The translations under genes were made by a program, and so were the position numbers. Under the pieces are notes generated by a model. The model did not search any database and was not told the DNA's origin. It saw nothing but the letters and a program-made list of their open reading frames with translations. This document shows, piece after piece, positions 19,703 through 28,969 of a stretch of DNA of 64,000 bases; position 1 is the first letter of the stretch; each line of letters starts with the position of its first letter. Source of the stretch: a bacterium (GTDB lineage Bacteria; Bacillota; Clostridia; Christensenellales; CAG-138); the NCBI GenBank assembly GCA_022778545.1, contig JALFDW010000010.1, positions 1 to 64,000 of the forward strand, in the 5' to 3' direction.

Positions 19703-20284
19703 ATGATGGAAAAATGGAAAAAATCATTGCAGATCCTGCTGTTTTTCTGCAGGATCGGCTGCTTTACCTTCGGGGGCGGTTGGAGCATCGTTGCGCAGAT
19801 GCAGCAGGAATTTGTGGAAAAACGCGGGTGGATCACGGAGGAAGAACTCCTTGATTTCACCTCCGTGGCGCGTTCGCTGCCGGGCATCATGATTGCCAAC
19901 ACGAGCCTGATCTTCGGCTACCACATGGCGGGCGTGCCGGGCGCAATCGCGGCGGTTGTGGGCATCACGATCCCCTCCGTGGTCATCATCGCGCTTGTGA
20001 CGCTCGTTTACGATGCCTTTCGCAGCAGCCCGTTCGTGCTGCGCGCGCTCACGGGCGTGCGTGCGGCGGTGATCCCGATCATCCTTTCGGCGGCGCTCCG
20101 CCTGCGCCGCGGCGCGTTGAAGGATTGGGTTGGCTATGCGCTTGCCGCCGTGGCTGCCGTGCTTTCTGTACTCGGGGTGAACAACATCGTTATCATCCTG
20201 CTTGGCGTGCTGGCCGGGCTCCTGATCGGCGAGGCAAAAGCGCGCAAAGGTGAGAAAGGAAGGGAGCCGCATGATCTTTCTTGA
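19703..20284 (+). CDS. Chromate transporter family protein (half-size)
   Basis: CRIGCFTFGGGWSIVAQMQQEFVEKRGWITEEELLDFTSVARSLPGIMIANTS; start 19703, not 18926. Confidence 0.85.
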   Translation: MMEKWKKSLQILLFFCRIGCFTFGGGWSIVAQMQQEFVEKRGWITEEELLDFTSVARSLPGIMIANTSLIFGYHMAGVPGAIAAVVGITIPSVVIIALVTLVYDAFRSSPFVLRALTGVRAAVIPIILSAALRLRRGALKDWVGYALAAVAAVLSVLGVNNIVIILLGVLAGLLIGEAKARKGEKGREPHDLS

Positions 20285-20801
20285 ACTGTTTCTCTCTTTT
20301 CTGAAGGTGGGCTTTTCGAGCTTCGGCGGCCTTTCCATGGTGCCCGTCATCAATGCCGAGATGCTCTCCCACGGCTGGATGACGCAGGAGCAGGTGATCG
20401 ACATCATCGCCATTGCCGAGATGACGCCAGGCCCCATGGGCATGAACTGCGCCACCTTCGCGGGCATGCGCGTGGCGGGCATCCCGGGCGCGCTCATGGC
20501 GAACCTTGGCGTGCTTGCGCCGACGCTGACGCTTACGCTTGCGGTGGCGGCCTGCTTCGAACGCTTCCGCAAGAGCCGGGGGCTCACAAACATCCTTTCC
20601 GGCGTGCGGCCCGTCTGCCTCGGGCTGATCCTTGCGGTGCTGCTGACCCTTCTTGACGGCACGGTGTTCCAGGCGGGCGCGCTGCACTGGCAGAGCCTTC
20701 TGATCGCAGTTGTGGGCGGTGTGCTGATGCTCAAGTGGAAGTGGAGCGTGCCGAAGGTGATCGCGGTTTCCGCCGTGCTCGGGCTCGTGCTCGTGCGCTG
20801 A
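20271..20801 (+). CDS. Chromate transporter family protein (half-size)
   Basis: LSFLKVGFSSFGGLSMVPVINAEMLSHGWMTQEQVIDIIAIAEMTPGPMGMNCATFAG; overlaps the preceding half-size gene. Confidence 0.85.
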   Translation: MIFLELFLSFLKVGFSSFGGLSMVPVINAEMLSHGWMTQEQVIDIIAIAEMTPGPMGMNCATFAGMRVAGIPGALMANLGVLAPTLTLTLAVAACFERFRKSRGLTNILSGVRPVCLGLILAVLLTLLDGTVFQAGALHWQSLLIAVVGGVLMLKWKWSVPKVIAVSAVLGLVLVR

Positions 20802-20835
20802 ACTGCGCGCGAAGCGAAAAACAGATGTGAAAAAA

Positions 20836-20889
20836 CGGCTCTTTTCCCACGGGTGCGCACGGAGGCTGCCACAAGGGGGAGAAGAGCCG
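20836..20889. terminator. Long-loop hairpin between convergent genes
   Basis: cggctctt ... aagagccg arms between stops at 20801(+) and 20943(-). Confidence 0.35.
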
Positions 20890-20942
20890 AAATATTTGGG
20901 TTCTCTGAAAACGAACGGGTAAACCGGGCCGTAGTAAGGCTT

Positions 20943-21470
20943 TTATTGCGGCTTTTCCGCCGCAGTGCCATGGAAGACATCCGGCGCGGTGATCGCAAGG
21001 TTGCCCGTCGTTTCTGCCCCGGCGGCATAGAACGCGCCGGAGGCGGTGAGCGCGAGCTTCCCCGGCGTTTCCGCAGCCCAGGCTTCCGCCATGAGGTTGT
21101 TGATGGCGCGGCCGGTGTGCGTGGCGCGTGCGCGCACATGCAGCTCCGTGCCGATGGGGACGGGCAGCAGGTAGGCGATCTCCATGGTGATGGTGGGCGT
21201 GATGCCCGCGCCATGCACGAAGCAGTGGGAAAGGATGCCCATGGTGTTGTCGAGCATCATCGCGGCAAGCCCGCCGTGCAGGATGTTTGCGGGGTTGCGC
21301 ATCCAGGGCTTCGTCTCATAGGCAAGCTCCAGCGTTTTCGTTTCGTAATCGCAAGCGACAAAGCGGGGGATGACCATGTTCTGCACGGCGTCCGGCAGCA
21401 CATGGGCAAAGTAGGCGATGATATTTTCCGCGCATTTCTGCATTTCTGCATTGCTTTGAACAGTGGGCAT
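20943..21470 (-). CDS. PaaI-like hotdog-fold thioesterase
   Basis: NPANILHGGLAAMMLDNTMGILSHC, TITMEIAYLLPVPIGTELHVRARATHTGR. Confidence 0.8.
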   Translation of the reverse strand: MPTVQSNAEMQKCAENIIAYFAHVLPDAVQNMVIPRFVACDYETKTLELAYETKPWMRNPANILHGGLAAMMLDNTMGILSHCFVHGAGITPTITMEIAYLLPVPIGTELHVRARATHTGRAINNLMAEAWAAETPGKLALTASGAFYAAGAETTGNLAITAPDVFHGTAAEKPQ

Positions 21471-21570
21471 TCTGTGTGTTTTCTCCTGTTGGCTGAAATC
21501 GCGCTCCGGCGCATGGCCGGAACGGTTTCAGTATACCACAATCAGGCGGAAACGGATGCGCGGATTCCTC

Positions 21571-22209
21571 TCACAGCTCTCTTTTTTTATATAGCTGCAC
21601 CGAAACGAGCGCGGAGAGGCCGAACAGCAGGAGCGCTGCGGGCGGCAGCAGCCACGGGGAAAATCCTTCCAGCAGGCCGGGAACGCTGATCTCTGCCGAA
21701 ACGGAGGAGAGCTGCGTCAGGGCGAATGCGGCTGCGCCGAATACTGCCATGAAGATGATCACCCAGATACGCCCTTTCTCCACGCCGAAACGAAACGCAA
21801 GCGGCAGGTACAGCGCGGGGACAATGAGCGGCAGCGTCAGCATGCCCGCAAGCGCGCCGAGGTTCCATTGTGCGAGGTCCAGCAGGCCAAACGCCGCCGA
21901 GAGCAGCCCGCCGAGCACATAGACCACGGCGACCCAGAGCACCGAAAGCAGCGTTACCGCGTATTTTCCAAGCACGATCTCCGCGCGGGAAACCGGCAGC
22001 GCAAATGCAAAACGGTCAAACCGGCTCTGCTCGTCATAGGCCATGAGCGTCATCGGCAGCATGGCCGCCATGACCGCTGTGAGCGCGCACAGGTAGGAAA
22101 CCTGCTCTTCCAGCAGCACCGCCGCACCCGCGAACAGCGTCACGATCAAAAGCTGCAGCCTGCATGCGCTGAAGAGCACATAAAGGTCTTTCCGAATCAG
22201 CCCTTTCAT
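21571..22209 (-). CDS. ABC-2 type transporter permease
   Basis: MKGLIRKDLYVLFSACRLQLLIVTLFAG, six hydrophobic segments; overlaps ATPase gene. Confidence 0.75.
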   Translation of the reverse strand: MKGLIRKDLYVLFSACRLQLLIVTLFAGAAVLLEEQVSYLCALTAVMAAMLPMTLMAYDEQSRFDRFAFALPVSRAEIVLGKYAVTLLSVLWVAVVYVLGGLLSAAFGLLDLAQWNLGALAGMLTLPLIVPALYLPLAFRFGVEKGRIWVIIFMAVFGAAAFALTQLSSVSAEISVPGLLEGFSPWLLPPAALLLFGLSALVSVQLYKKREL

Positions 22210-23051
22210 AGAAGTTCCGCTCCTTTCGCAAGAAATACGATGATCTCCTCAACGGTGGGGCGTGCTGCCGTGACGCCCTGCGGTAGCAGCGCGCGCTCGC
22301 AGAGCGCTTCCACGCCGTATGCGCCTTCCCGCATGCCGCGCACCGTGCCCGGCGCAAAGGCTGCGCATTGTTCCTTCGTGCAGCGCACGATCGCGAAACG
22401 CTCAAGGAGCGCGTCCTTCTCCTCTATGAACAGCAGCTTCCCGTTGTGCAGGAACGCCATGTAATCGCACAGCTTTTCAAGATCCGTCACGATGTGGGAG
22501 GAGATCAGGATGGAGTGCCCTTCATCCCGCGTGAAATCATAAAACAGGTCGAGGATCTCATCCCGCACGATGGGGTCGAGCCCGCTCGTCGGCTCGTCGA
22601 GGACGAGCAGCTTCGCCTCATGGGAAAGGGCGGCCGCGATGGCGAGCTTCATCTTCATGCCGCGGGAGAATTCCTTGAAGCGCTTCCCCTCCGGCAGGGA
22701 GAGGCGGTGCAGCAGGCGGAAGAATTCCTCCTCCTGCCAGTGTTCATACATGCCGCCGAGCACAGCGTTCACCTGCCGCGCGTTCAGGCTTTCCGGGAAG
22801 CAGGCTTCATCCAGCACGACGCCGATCTCCTGCCGGATGGCCGCGCCTTCCCGCCGGATATCCCGGCCAAGCACGCGGATCTCGCCCTCGCCCTCGATCA
22901 TCCCGAGCAGCAGCTTGATGAGCGTGGTCTTGCCCGCGCCGTTCTCTCCGATCAGGCCGAGGATGCAGCCCTCCGGCAGCGCAAGGTCCACATTTTGCAG
23001 GCAGAAGCCCTTGTAGCGCTTTCCTGCGCCTTTGAGTTCAAATGCGTTCAT
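22206..23051 (-). CDS. ABC transporter ATP-binding protein
   Basis: Walker A GLIGENGAGKTTLIKLL, signature-like FSRGMKMKLAIAAAL, Walker B LLVLDEPTSGLDP. Confidence 0.9.
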   Translation of the reverse strand: MNAFELKGAGKRYKGFCLQNVDLALPEGCILGLIGENGAGKTTLIKLLLGMIEGEGEIRVLGRDIRREGAAIRQEIGVVLDEACFPESLNARQVNAVLGGMYEHWQEEEFFRLLHRLSLPEGKRFKEFSRGMKMKLAIAAALSHEAKLLVLDEPTSGLDPIVRDEILDLFYDFTRDEGHSILISSHIVTDLEKLCDYMAFLHNGKLLFIEEKDALLERFAIVRCTKEQCAAFAPGTVRGMREGAYGVEALCERALLPQGVTAARPTVEEIIVFLAKGAELL

Positions 23052-23057
23052 TTTCGT

Positions 23058-23432
23058 TTATCCCTCCTCATCCAGCACGCACAGCATTTCGCAAAGCTCC
23101 TCCCGGCTCAGCCGGCAGGAAGCGGCAAGCGCGAGCGCTTCGCGCAAATGCGCTTCGATCTGCCGGAGGTTTTCCTCCCGCAGAAGCTCCAGGTTGCGCC
23201 GCGCGACGAAAGAACCCTTTGCCGCGACGGTGTAGATGAAGCCTTCGCGCTCCAGCTCTTCATATGCGCGCTTTGTCGTGATGACGCTGATGCGCAGATC
23301 CTTGGCCAGGCTGCGGATGGAGGGCAGAAGCGTGTCCTCCGCAAGCGCACCGCTGATGATCTGCGCTTTGATTTGTGCCGCGATCTGTTCATAGATCGGC
23401 TGGTCGCTCCTGTTGTCGATCGAAAGCTGCAC
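23058..23432 (-). CDS. GntR family transcriptional regulator (YtrA-like)
   Basis: QLSIDNRSDQPIYEQIAAQIKAQIISGALAEDTLLPSIRSLAKDLRISVITTKRAYEELEREGFIYTVAAKGSFVA; GTG start with aaaggagg SD. Confidence 0.85.
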   Translation of the reverse strand: MQLSIDNRSDQPIYEQIAAQIKAQIISGALAEDTLLPSIRSLAKDLRISVITTKRAYEELEREGFIYTVAAKGSFVARRNLELLREENLRQIEAHLREALALAASCRLSREELCEMLCVLDEEG

Positions 23433-23451
23433 AGGTGCCTCCTTTGTTTTT

Positions 23452-23476
23452 ACTGTATATGAACAGTATATACAGT
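23452..23476 (-). promoter_or_regulatory. Candidate GntR operator
   Basis: Perfect 9-bp inverted repeat actgtatat-N7-atatacagt just upstream of the gntR start. Confidence 0.6.
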
Positions 23477-23611
23477 ATATGCGGAATGTCAAGCATTATT
23501 TTTTGAGCGTTTCGTCCCCGGCAGCTTCGGCGGGCGCGGTGGATTTGCACCCATCCATATGGTATACTTGGCGTGAAATCGCCGTGGCAGCACGGCGCAG
23601 CAGGGGGCGTC

Positions 23612-23866
23612 ATGATGGCAAAGGTTAAGCTTACGGTTACGGAAAGCCGGTGCAAGGGTGGGTACTGCCAAAAAGGAGATACGTTTATCATCGAAGATCT
23701 GTACCCGCCGGTCTGCCATGAGCTGTGGAACAGCATATATCCGCTTGTTTATGCGCTGCAGAATGGGGCGGAGCTGGACTATGGCGACACGCGTGCAAAA
23801 ATGTTTGACGCGCAATGCCCGGACGGAGGCAGAGTGCGCGTCCACGGGGAAACGGTTGAAGGCTGA
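23612..23866 (+). CDS. TIGR04076-like small protein
   Basis: KVKLTVTESRCKGGYCQKGDTFIIEDLYPPVCHELWNSIYPLVYALQNGAELDYGD; start at 23612 or 23615. Confidence 0.65.
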   Translation: MMAKVKLTVTESRCKGGYCQKGDTFIIEDLYPPVCHELWNSIYPLVYALQNGAELDYGDTRAKMFDAQCPDGGRVRVHGETVEG

Positions 23867-23908
23867 GCCCTGTTTTCTTTTGATCATAAACGGGTGGGGG
23901 AGAATCAT

Positions 23909-24874
23909 ATGCAGTGGATAAAGATCATGCTCATCGTGCTTTTGGCGGTTGTGGGGAGCGCGGCGCTGCTCTTAGCGGCGTTTGCCTTCCTGCTCTTCCT
24001 TTTCGCTTCCCGCAGGTTGGCGCGGCTCAGTGCCCTCCCGCTTGACCCGAAGGTCTATGGGCCCTATCTCCCGGAGATGGAGCGCGGCGCGGCCTGGTTT
24101 GCCGCGCAGCCGGCGGAGACGGTCTCCATCCGCTCGGCGGACGGGCTCCGGCTTGCGGGCAAGGTGCTCCCTGCGGAAAACGCCGTTGGCACGATGCTGC
24201 TCATGCACGGCTACCGGGCCACGGGCGTGCGGGATTTTTCCTGCGTGCTGCGCTTTTATCACGAGCAGGGCTACAACATCGTCCTTCCGGATGAACGCGC
24301 TTGCGGCGAGAGTGAGGGGAAATACATCACGTTCGGCGTAAAGGAGCGGGAGGATTGCCAGCTCTGGGCGGAATATGCCGCCGCCCGCTTCGGCACGGAA
24401 CTTCCGCTATTCCTTGACGGGGTCTCCATGGGCGCAGCGACCGTGCTGATGGCAACGGCGCTTGCGCTGCCGCAAAACGTGCGCGGCGTGATTGCGGACT
24501 GTGGCTTCACCTCTCCCATGGCGATCATTGGCGCCGTTGCGAAAAAGGCGCTTGGCTGCTGCCCTGCGTTTGTGCTGCGCCTTTCGAGTTTCTTCGCGGG
24601 CTGCATCGGCGGCTGGCGGTATGACGCCTGTTCCGCGGCGGATGCCATGCGCCAAAACAAAAACATCCCCGTGTTTTTCGCACACGGGGAAAAGGATGAT
24701 TTCGTTCCGGTTTCGATGACGCTGGAAAACCACGCGGCCTGCGCGGCGGAAAAGGGGCTGTTCCTTGCGCCGGAGGCGGGGCACGGCCTCAGCTACCTGG
24801 TGGAGCGGGAACGCTGTGAGGCGGCGCTCCTCCGCTTCCTTGCGCGGCACGGCGGGGCGGATTCCCCGCAATAA
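23909..24874 (+). CDS. Membrane-anchored alpha/beta hydrolase
   Basis: N-terminal TM; LLMHGYRATGVRDFS, LFLDGVSMGAATVLM (nucleophile elbow), HGEKDDFVP, GHGLSY. Confidence 0.85.
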   Translation: MQWIKIMLIVLLAVVGSAALLLAAFAFLLFLFASRRLARLSALPLDPKVYGPYLPEMERGAAWFAAQPAETVSIRSADGLRLAGKVLPAENAVGTMLLMHGYRATGVRDFSCVLRFYHEQGYNIVLPDERACGESEGKYITFGVKEREDCQLWAEYAAARFGTELPLFLDGVSMGAATVLMATALALPQNVRGVIADCGFTSPMAIIGAVAKKALGCCPAFVLRLSSFFAGCIGGWRYDACSAADAMRQNKNIPVFFAHGEKDDFVPVSMTLENHAACAAEKGLFLAPEAGHGLSYLVERERCEAALLRFLARHGGADSPQ

Positions 24875-24888
24875 ACCGCAGGCGCGGC

Positions 24889-25698
24889 TCATTCCCTGTT
24901 TTTGTTCCGCGCTTCCTCCTGGCCTTTCTTCCTCTGCTCCCTGCGTTCGCGGACATGTTCCTTGAACGCTTCGAGCGCTTCTTTGTTTTTCAGGGAGCGC
25001 ATCCCCGGGAACGCGTGCACCAGGCGGCGTTCCACAAAGTTTTCTTTTTCCTGCCGCTCCCGCAGCACCTCGCGCAGCGCCTCGTTCTTTTTGCGCAGGG
25101 CGATCGCGCCGTCGGCGAGCCCTTCGCCCAGGCTGTCGGAAACCGTGCGCATGCGCTTTGCCGCATCATCCAGCCCGGAGAGGCGGCGGTTGAGCTTGAG
25201 CACGCATGCGATCGTGATGGCATAATCCACCACCATGAGAACGAGCAGCGCGATGAGGACCGGCCAGCCGATCTTCTGCGGGATGTGGGAAACGAGCCCT
25301 GCGATGAGCGGGTGCACCACATCCACGATGAGAACGCATGCAAGCCCCCAGATCAGCGAAAACAGCAGGCATACATAGCCGCCGATGTTGAACGGCATGT
25401 CGGAATAATCCCACCAGCGCTGGTGGAACAGCTTTTCCATCAGGAAGCCGGTCACGAACTCGATCGCCGAGGTGACGAGCACCGCGCCGAGGTACAAAAG
25501 CCCGAGCGAATCCCGCACCGGGTCAAGCAGCGCCACAACGGCCACGAGGCCCACGCCGTAGATCGGGCAGAGCGGCCCGTTCAAAAAGCCACGGTTGACG
25601 AACACGCCCTTGCGCGCCGCCGCAAAGATCACCTCCGCGCACCAGCCGAGGAACGCATAAAGAAAGAAATACCAAATGTATGGATATGCTGCCTGCAT
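24889..25698 (-). CDS. Putative ABC transporter permease, CmpB-like (DUF1113-type) membrane protein
   Basis: IWYFFLYAFLGWCAEVIFAAARKGVFVNRGFLNGPLCPIYGVG signature; charged C-terminal coiled tail. Confidence 0.7.
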   Translation of the reverse strand: MQAAYPYIWYFFLYAFLGWCAEVIFAAARKGVFVNRGFLNGPLCPIYGVGLVAVVALLDPVRDSLGLLYLGAVLVTSAIEFVTGFLMEKLFHQRWWDYSDMPFNIGGYVCLLFSLIWGLACVLIVDVVHPLIAGLVSHIPQKIGWPVLIALLVLMVVDYAITIACVLKLNRRLSGLDDAAKRMRTVSDSLGEGLADGAIALRKKNEALREVLRERQEKENFVERRLVHAFPGMRSLKNKEALEAFKEHVRERREQRKKGQEEARNKNRE

Positions 25699-25828
25699 GG
25701 AAAGCCTCCTGCGTTTAACGATATACCATTTCATTTTACCGCACGCAGCCGCGTTGAACCAGCTGCATTTGTCGGACAGATTCTACGTTTCGTCCTAAAA
25801 TTTCACAGTTTTATCGCATCGCCGCACT

Positions 25829-25863
25829 TGAACACAGCGTCGCAAAACGGTTACAATAACCGT
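25829..25863 (+). promoter_or_regulatory. Promoter with palindromic operator for the TetR gene
   Basis: TTGAAC (25829-25834) - 17 bp - TACAAT (25852-25857); palindrome acggtta-caa-taaccgt (25847-25863) centred on the -10. Confidence 0.6.
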
Positions 25864-25885
25864 ATCAGGAAGGGGGGAGCTTACG

Positions 25886-26428
25886 ATGCCGGGTTCACAC
25901 ATCACAAAGCAGGCGCTTGCTGCTGCCATGCGCAGCCTGATGGCGTCCCAGCCGTTTGAACGCATCAGCGTGGGCGATATCTGCGCGGCCTGCGGCATGA
26001 GCCGCAAAAGCTTCTATTACCATTTCCGGGACAAGTATGAACTCGTGGGCTGGATCTTCGAAACGGATTTTGTCGCACCCAACCGCGACAGGAAGTTTTC
26101 CACCAGCTGGGAGTTTTTTGACGCGCTCTGCGCCTACTTTTACGCCAACCGCGCGTTCTATGTCAACGCGTTTGCCATGCGTGGCCAGAACTGCTTCGCG
26201 GAATATTTCAGCGAGTTTCTGCACCCGCTTGCATCCGCATATTTTGCGCTGCTTTTCCCGGATCTGGAAACCCATGAATTCTTCACGGATTTCTTCACGG
26301 ATGCGTTCCTTGTGTCCATCCTTCGCTGGCTGAGGAGCCCCGAACCGCTGCCGCCGGAGGAATACGTCGGCTGCCTGAAGCAAGTGATCACGGGCGTCGC
26401 CCGCAAGGTCGTGGAGCAGGAGGTCTGA
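25886..26428 (+). CDS. TetR/AcrR family regulator (DhaS-like)
   Basis: ITKQALAAAMRSLMASQPFERISVGDICAACGMSRKSFYYHFRDKYELVGWIF. Confidence 0.85.
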   Translation: MPGSHITKQALAAAMRSLMASQPFERISVGDICAACGMSRKSFYYHFRDKYELVGWIFETDFVAPNRDRKFSTSWEFFDALCAYFYANRAFYVNAFAMRGQNCFAEYFSEFLHPLASAYFALLFPDLETHEFFTDFFTDAFLVSILRWLRSPEPLPPEEYVGCLKQVITGVARKVVEQEV

Positions 26429-26492
26429 GTACACACTTCCCGGAATTTGTCCAAAAACGTTACAGGAATAACTAACATTCCAAAATCGCAAC

Positions 26493-26536
26493 AGCGCCGT
26501 TTTTTTGTCCGATGCATAAAAACGGCGCTTCTTTTA
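26493..26536 (+). terminator. Rho-independent terminator
   Basis: Perfect 12-bp arms agcgccgttttt/aaaaacggcgct then tcttttat. Confidence 0.7.
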
Positions 26537-26578
26537 TAATGCTTATATTGTCTTTAAAGAAGAATAGAATCGATTGAG

Positions 26579-27124
26579 GTGGAAATGATGTTCTGGATTC
26601 AGCTTTTGCGTTTTCTTCTCACCGCGGCGGTGTTGGGGCTTCTCGCCCACATCGTCGGCGAGGCTCTGCCCCGCCGGTGGTTCCACGCCGAAGCGTTTCC
26701 CTACCGCGCCTGCGCCTTTGAAAAGGCCGGCAGGTTTTATCAGAAGTTCGGCATCCGTGCCTGGAAAGACAAGCTGCCGGACAAAAGCAGGGTTGCCCGC
26801 GGCGCTTACCGCAAAAGCATCGCCGCGCACCATGAGGCAGGGGCGCTTGACCGCCTTGTGCAGGAGACCTGCGTCGCGGAATGCGTGCACTGGGTTCTGC
26901 TGTTCCTGAGCCCCGTGTTCCTCATTACGATGGCACGCCCCTACAGCGTAGTCGCCGCCGTGCTCTATGCGCTTTCCCATATTCCGTTCATCATGATCCA
27001 GCGCTACAACCGCCCGCGCCTTCTTGCCGCGAACCGCCTTGCGCAGGCGCGCGGAAAGGCTGCGCAGCCGTGCGAAACCGCGTCTGCGGGCGCATGCGGC
27101 GGGAAGGAGGCGGAAGCCGTATGA
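26579..27124 (+). CDS. Membrane protein resembling glycosyl-diaponeurosporenoate acyltransferase (CrtO-like)
   Basis: ALPRRWFHAEAFPYRACAFEKAGRFYQKFGIRAWKDKLPDKS; overlaps next gene. Confidence 0.6.
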   Translation: MEMMFWIQLLRFLLTAAVLGLLAHIVGEALPRRWFHAEAFPYRACAFEKAGRFYQKFGIRAWKDKLPDKSRVARGAYRKSIAAHHEAGALDRLVQETCVAECVHWVLLFLSPVFLITMARPYSVVAAVLYALSHIPFIMIQRYNRPRLLAANRLAQARGKAAQPCETASAGACGGKEAEAV

Positions 27125-28260
27125 AGGCTTTGATCCTTTCCTGCAACTGCGGGGAAGGCCACAATTCCGCGAGCCGGGCGATCGCGGAGCAGCTTCTTCA
27201 CCGCGGCATTCCCTGCGAGATCCGGGATACGCTTTCCTTTGAGTCCGAGCGGGCGTCCCGCTTTGTGGGCAACGTGCATACGAAGAGCGCGCTGCATGCC
27301 CCGCGCCTGTTTGCCATCGGCAACCAGCTGGCCGAGCGCGAGAGCCGCACAGGCCGCGATTCCATCTGCTATCGTGCCAACGCTTCCTATGCCGGCAGGC
27401 TGCACCGCTATATCGTCGAAAACGGCTTTGACACCATCGTCATGCCGCATATTTTCCCGACGGAGGCGCTCACCTGCATCCGCCGCCGTTACCCGGAGAC
27501 GCGGCTTACCACATGCTTTGTCGCAACGGACTATGCACCCGTGCCGTTCCTTGGCGAAACGGATGCCGACCTTTACTGCATTCCGCATGAATATCTCCGG
27601 AACGCTTTTGTGGAATGCGGTGTGCCGGCCTATAAGATCGCGGCGACCGGCATCCCTGTGTGCGAACGCTTTCTTTCCCATGCGGAAAAGGCGGAGGCCC
27701 GCGCGCGCCTTTCCCTGCCGGGCGGGCGGCCCATTCTGCTTGTGATGACAGGCAGCATGGGGTACGGCAACGCGGAAGCGCTCGTTGCTGCGCTGCGCAC
27801 GCGCATCCCCGGCGCGGATGTGCTCGTGATGGCCGGCAACAACGAGCGGCTCAAGCGCACGCTCCGTACGACCTTTGCGGAAGATGCGCAGGTCTCCGTG
27901 CTCGATTATACGAACGAGGTCAGCCTGTATCTCGATGCGGCGGATCTGCTTTTCACAAAGCCGGGCGGCCTTTCTTCCACGGAGGCGGCGGTGAAGGGCA
28001 TCCCGATGATCCACACCGCGCCCATCCCGGGCTGGGAAGCCGAAAACGCCGCCTTCTTTGAAATGCTTGGCCTTTCCTGCACGGGCGATACACCGGAAGC
28101 GCAGGCCGATGCGGCTGCGGCGCTTCTCGCTGCGCCCGACGCCATGGAGCAGATGCGCAGACGCCAGCGGGCAGAGATCAACTCCCACGCTGCGGAGGAC
28201 ATCGCCGCACTGCTGCTGACGCGGGCTGCGGAGGATGCTCCGCAGGAGCGCGTCATCTGA
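27121..28260 (+). CDS. MGDG synthase-like glycosyltransferase (GT28 family)
   Basis: KALILSCNCGEGHNSASRAIAEQL N-terminus, LLFTKPGGLSSTEAAVKGIPMI GT28 motif; start 27121, not 26881. Confidence 0.8.
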   Translation: MKALILSCNCGEGHNSASRAIAEQLLHRGIPCEIRDTLSFESERASRFVGNVHTKSALHAPRLFAIGNQLAERESRTGRDSICYRANASYAGRLHRYIVENGFDTIVMPHIFPTEALTCIRRRYPETRLTTCFVATDYAPVPFLGETDADLYCIPHEYLRNAFVECGVPAYKIAATGIPVCERFLSHAEKAEARARLSLPGGRPILLVMTGSMGYGNAEALVAALRTRIPGADVLVMAGNNERLKRTLRTTFAEDAQVSVLDYTNEVSLYLDAADLLFTKPGGLSSTEAAVKGIPMIHTAPIPGWEAENAAFFEMLGLSCTGDTPEAQADAAAALLAAPDAMEQMRRRQRAEINSHAAEDIAALLLTRAAEDAPQERVI

Positions 28261-28292
28261 CACGGCCGCCGCAGCTTTGGCACAAAAACGAT

Positions 28293-28335
28293 GCCGCCCT
28301 TCCCGATGATTGAAAGAGGGAAAGGCGGCCTTTTT
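28293..28335 (+). terminator. Rho-independent terminator
   Basis: gccgcccttccc ... gggaaaggcggc c ttttt. Confidence 0.75.
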
Positions 28336-28411
28336 ATGCGCTTTACTCCCGCCGTAAGGTGGGGTATACTAACAGAAAAAACGGCCTGTTTTCAGGCAGC
28401 AGGAGAAGGCC

Positions 28412-28861
28412 ATGCAGAAAGAGACCGTCCGCATTAAAAAACTGCGCCCGGAGGCGATCCTCCCGTCTTACGGCTCGCCGGATGCCGTGGGTGCCGATCT
28501 TTATGCGCTTACGGGGGCGGAGGGGCTTACCATCGCGCCCGGTGAGACCGTTATGGTGCATACCGGGCTTTCCGTCGAGCTGCCGCGCGGCTTTGCGGGG
28601 CTTGTGTACGCGCGCAGCGGCCTTGCCACAAAGCGCGGTCTTGCGCCTGCCAACAAGGTGGGCGTGATCGACCCGGACTACCGGGGGGAGATCATGATTT
28701 CCCTCCACAACCACAGCAGCGCGCCTGCTGCCGTGCAGAACGGCGAGCGCGTGGCGCAGCTTGTCATCACCCCCTGCCTCATTGCGGAATTCGAGGAAGC
28801 GGAAGAACTCTCCGAAACCGCGCGCGGCGTGGGCGGCTTCGGTTCAACAGGGCGGAAATAA
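28412..28861 (+). CDS. dut: dUTP diphosphatase
   Basis: LPSYGSPDAVGADLYA, YARSGLATKRGL, NKVGVIDPDYRGEI, GERVAQLVI, RGVGGFGSTG: all five dUTPase motifs. Confidence 0.95.
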   Translation: MQKETVRIKKLRPEAILPSYGSPDAVGADLYALTGAEGLTIAPGETVMVHTGLSVELPRGFAGLVYARSGLATKRGLAPANKVGVIDPDYRGEIMISLHNHSSAPAAVQNGERVAQLVITPCLIAEFEEAEELSETARGVGGFGSTGRK

Positions 28862-28880
28862 CGCGCTTTTTCTCTGCTTT

Positions 28881-28923
28881 GTTGCAATTGCAACGTTGAT
28901 ATACTGCAGAATTGCGGTATACT
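28881..28923 (+). promoter_or_regulatory. Promoter with perfect 14-bp palindrome upstream of flavodiiron gene
   Basis: gttgcaattgcaac (28881-28894), TTGATA (28896-28901) - 16 bp - TATACT (28918-28923). Confidence 0.55.
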
Positions 28924-28969
28924 ATATGTGGAAACAAAACCATAATCAGGATTGATCAGGAGGTCTTCA

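Noticed and set aside
19703-20801. Split chromate transporter considered as a frameshifted single gene
   Set aside because: Two half-size subunits with own starts and overlapping stop/start are a normal arrangement for this family.
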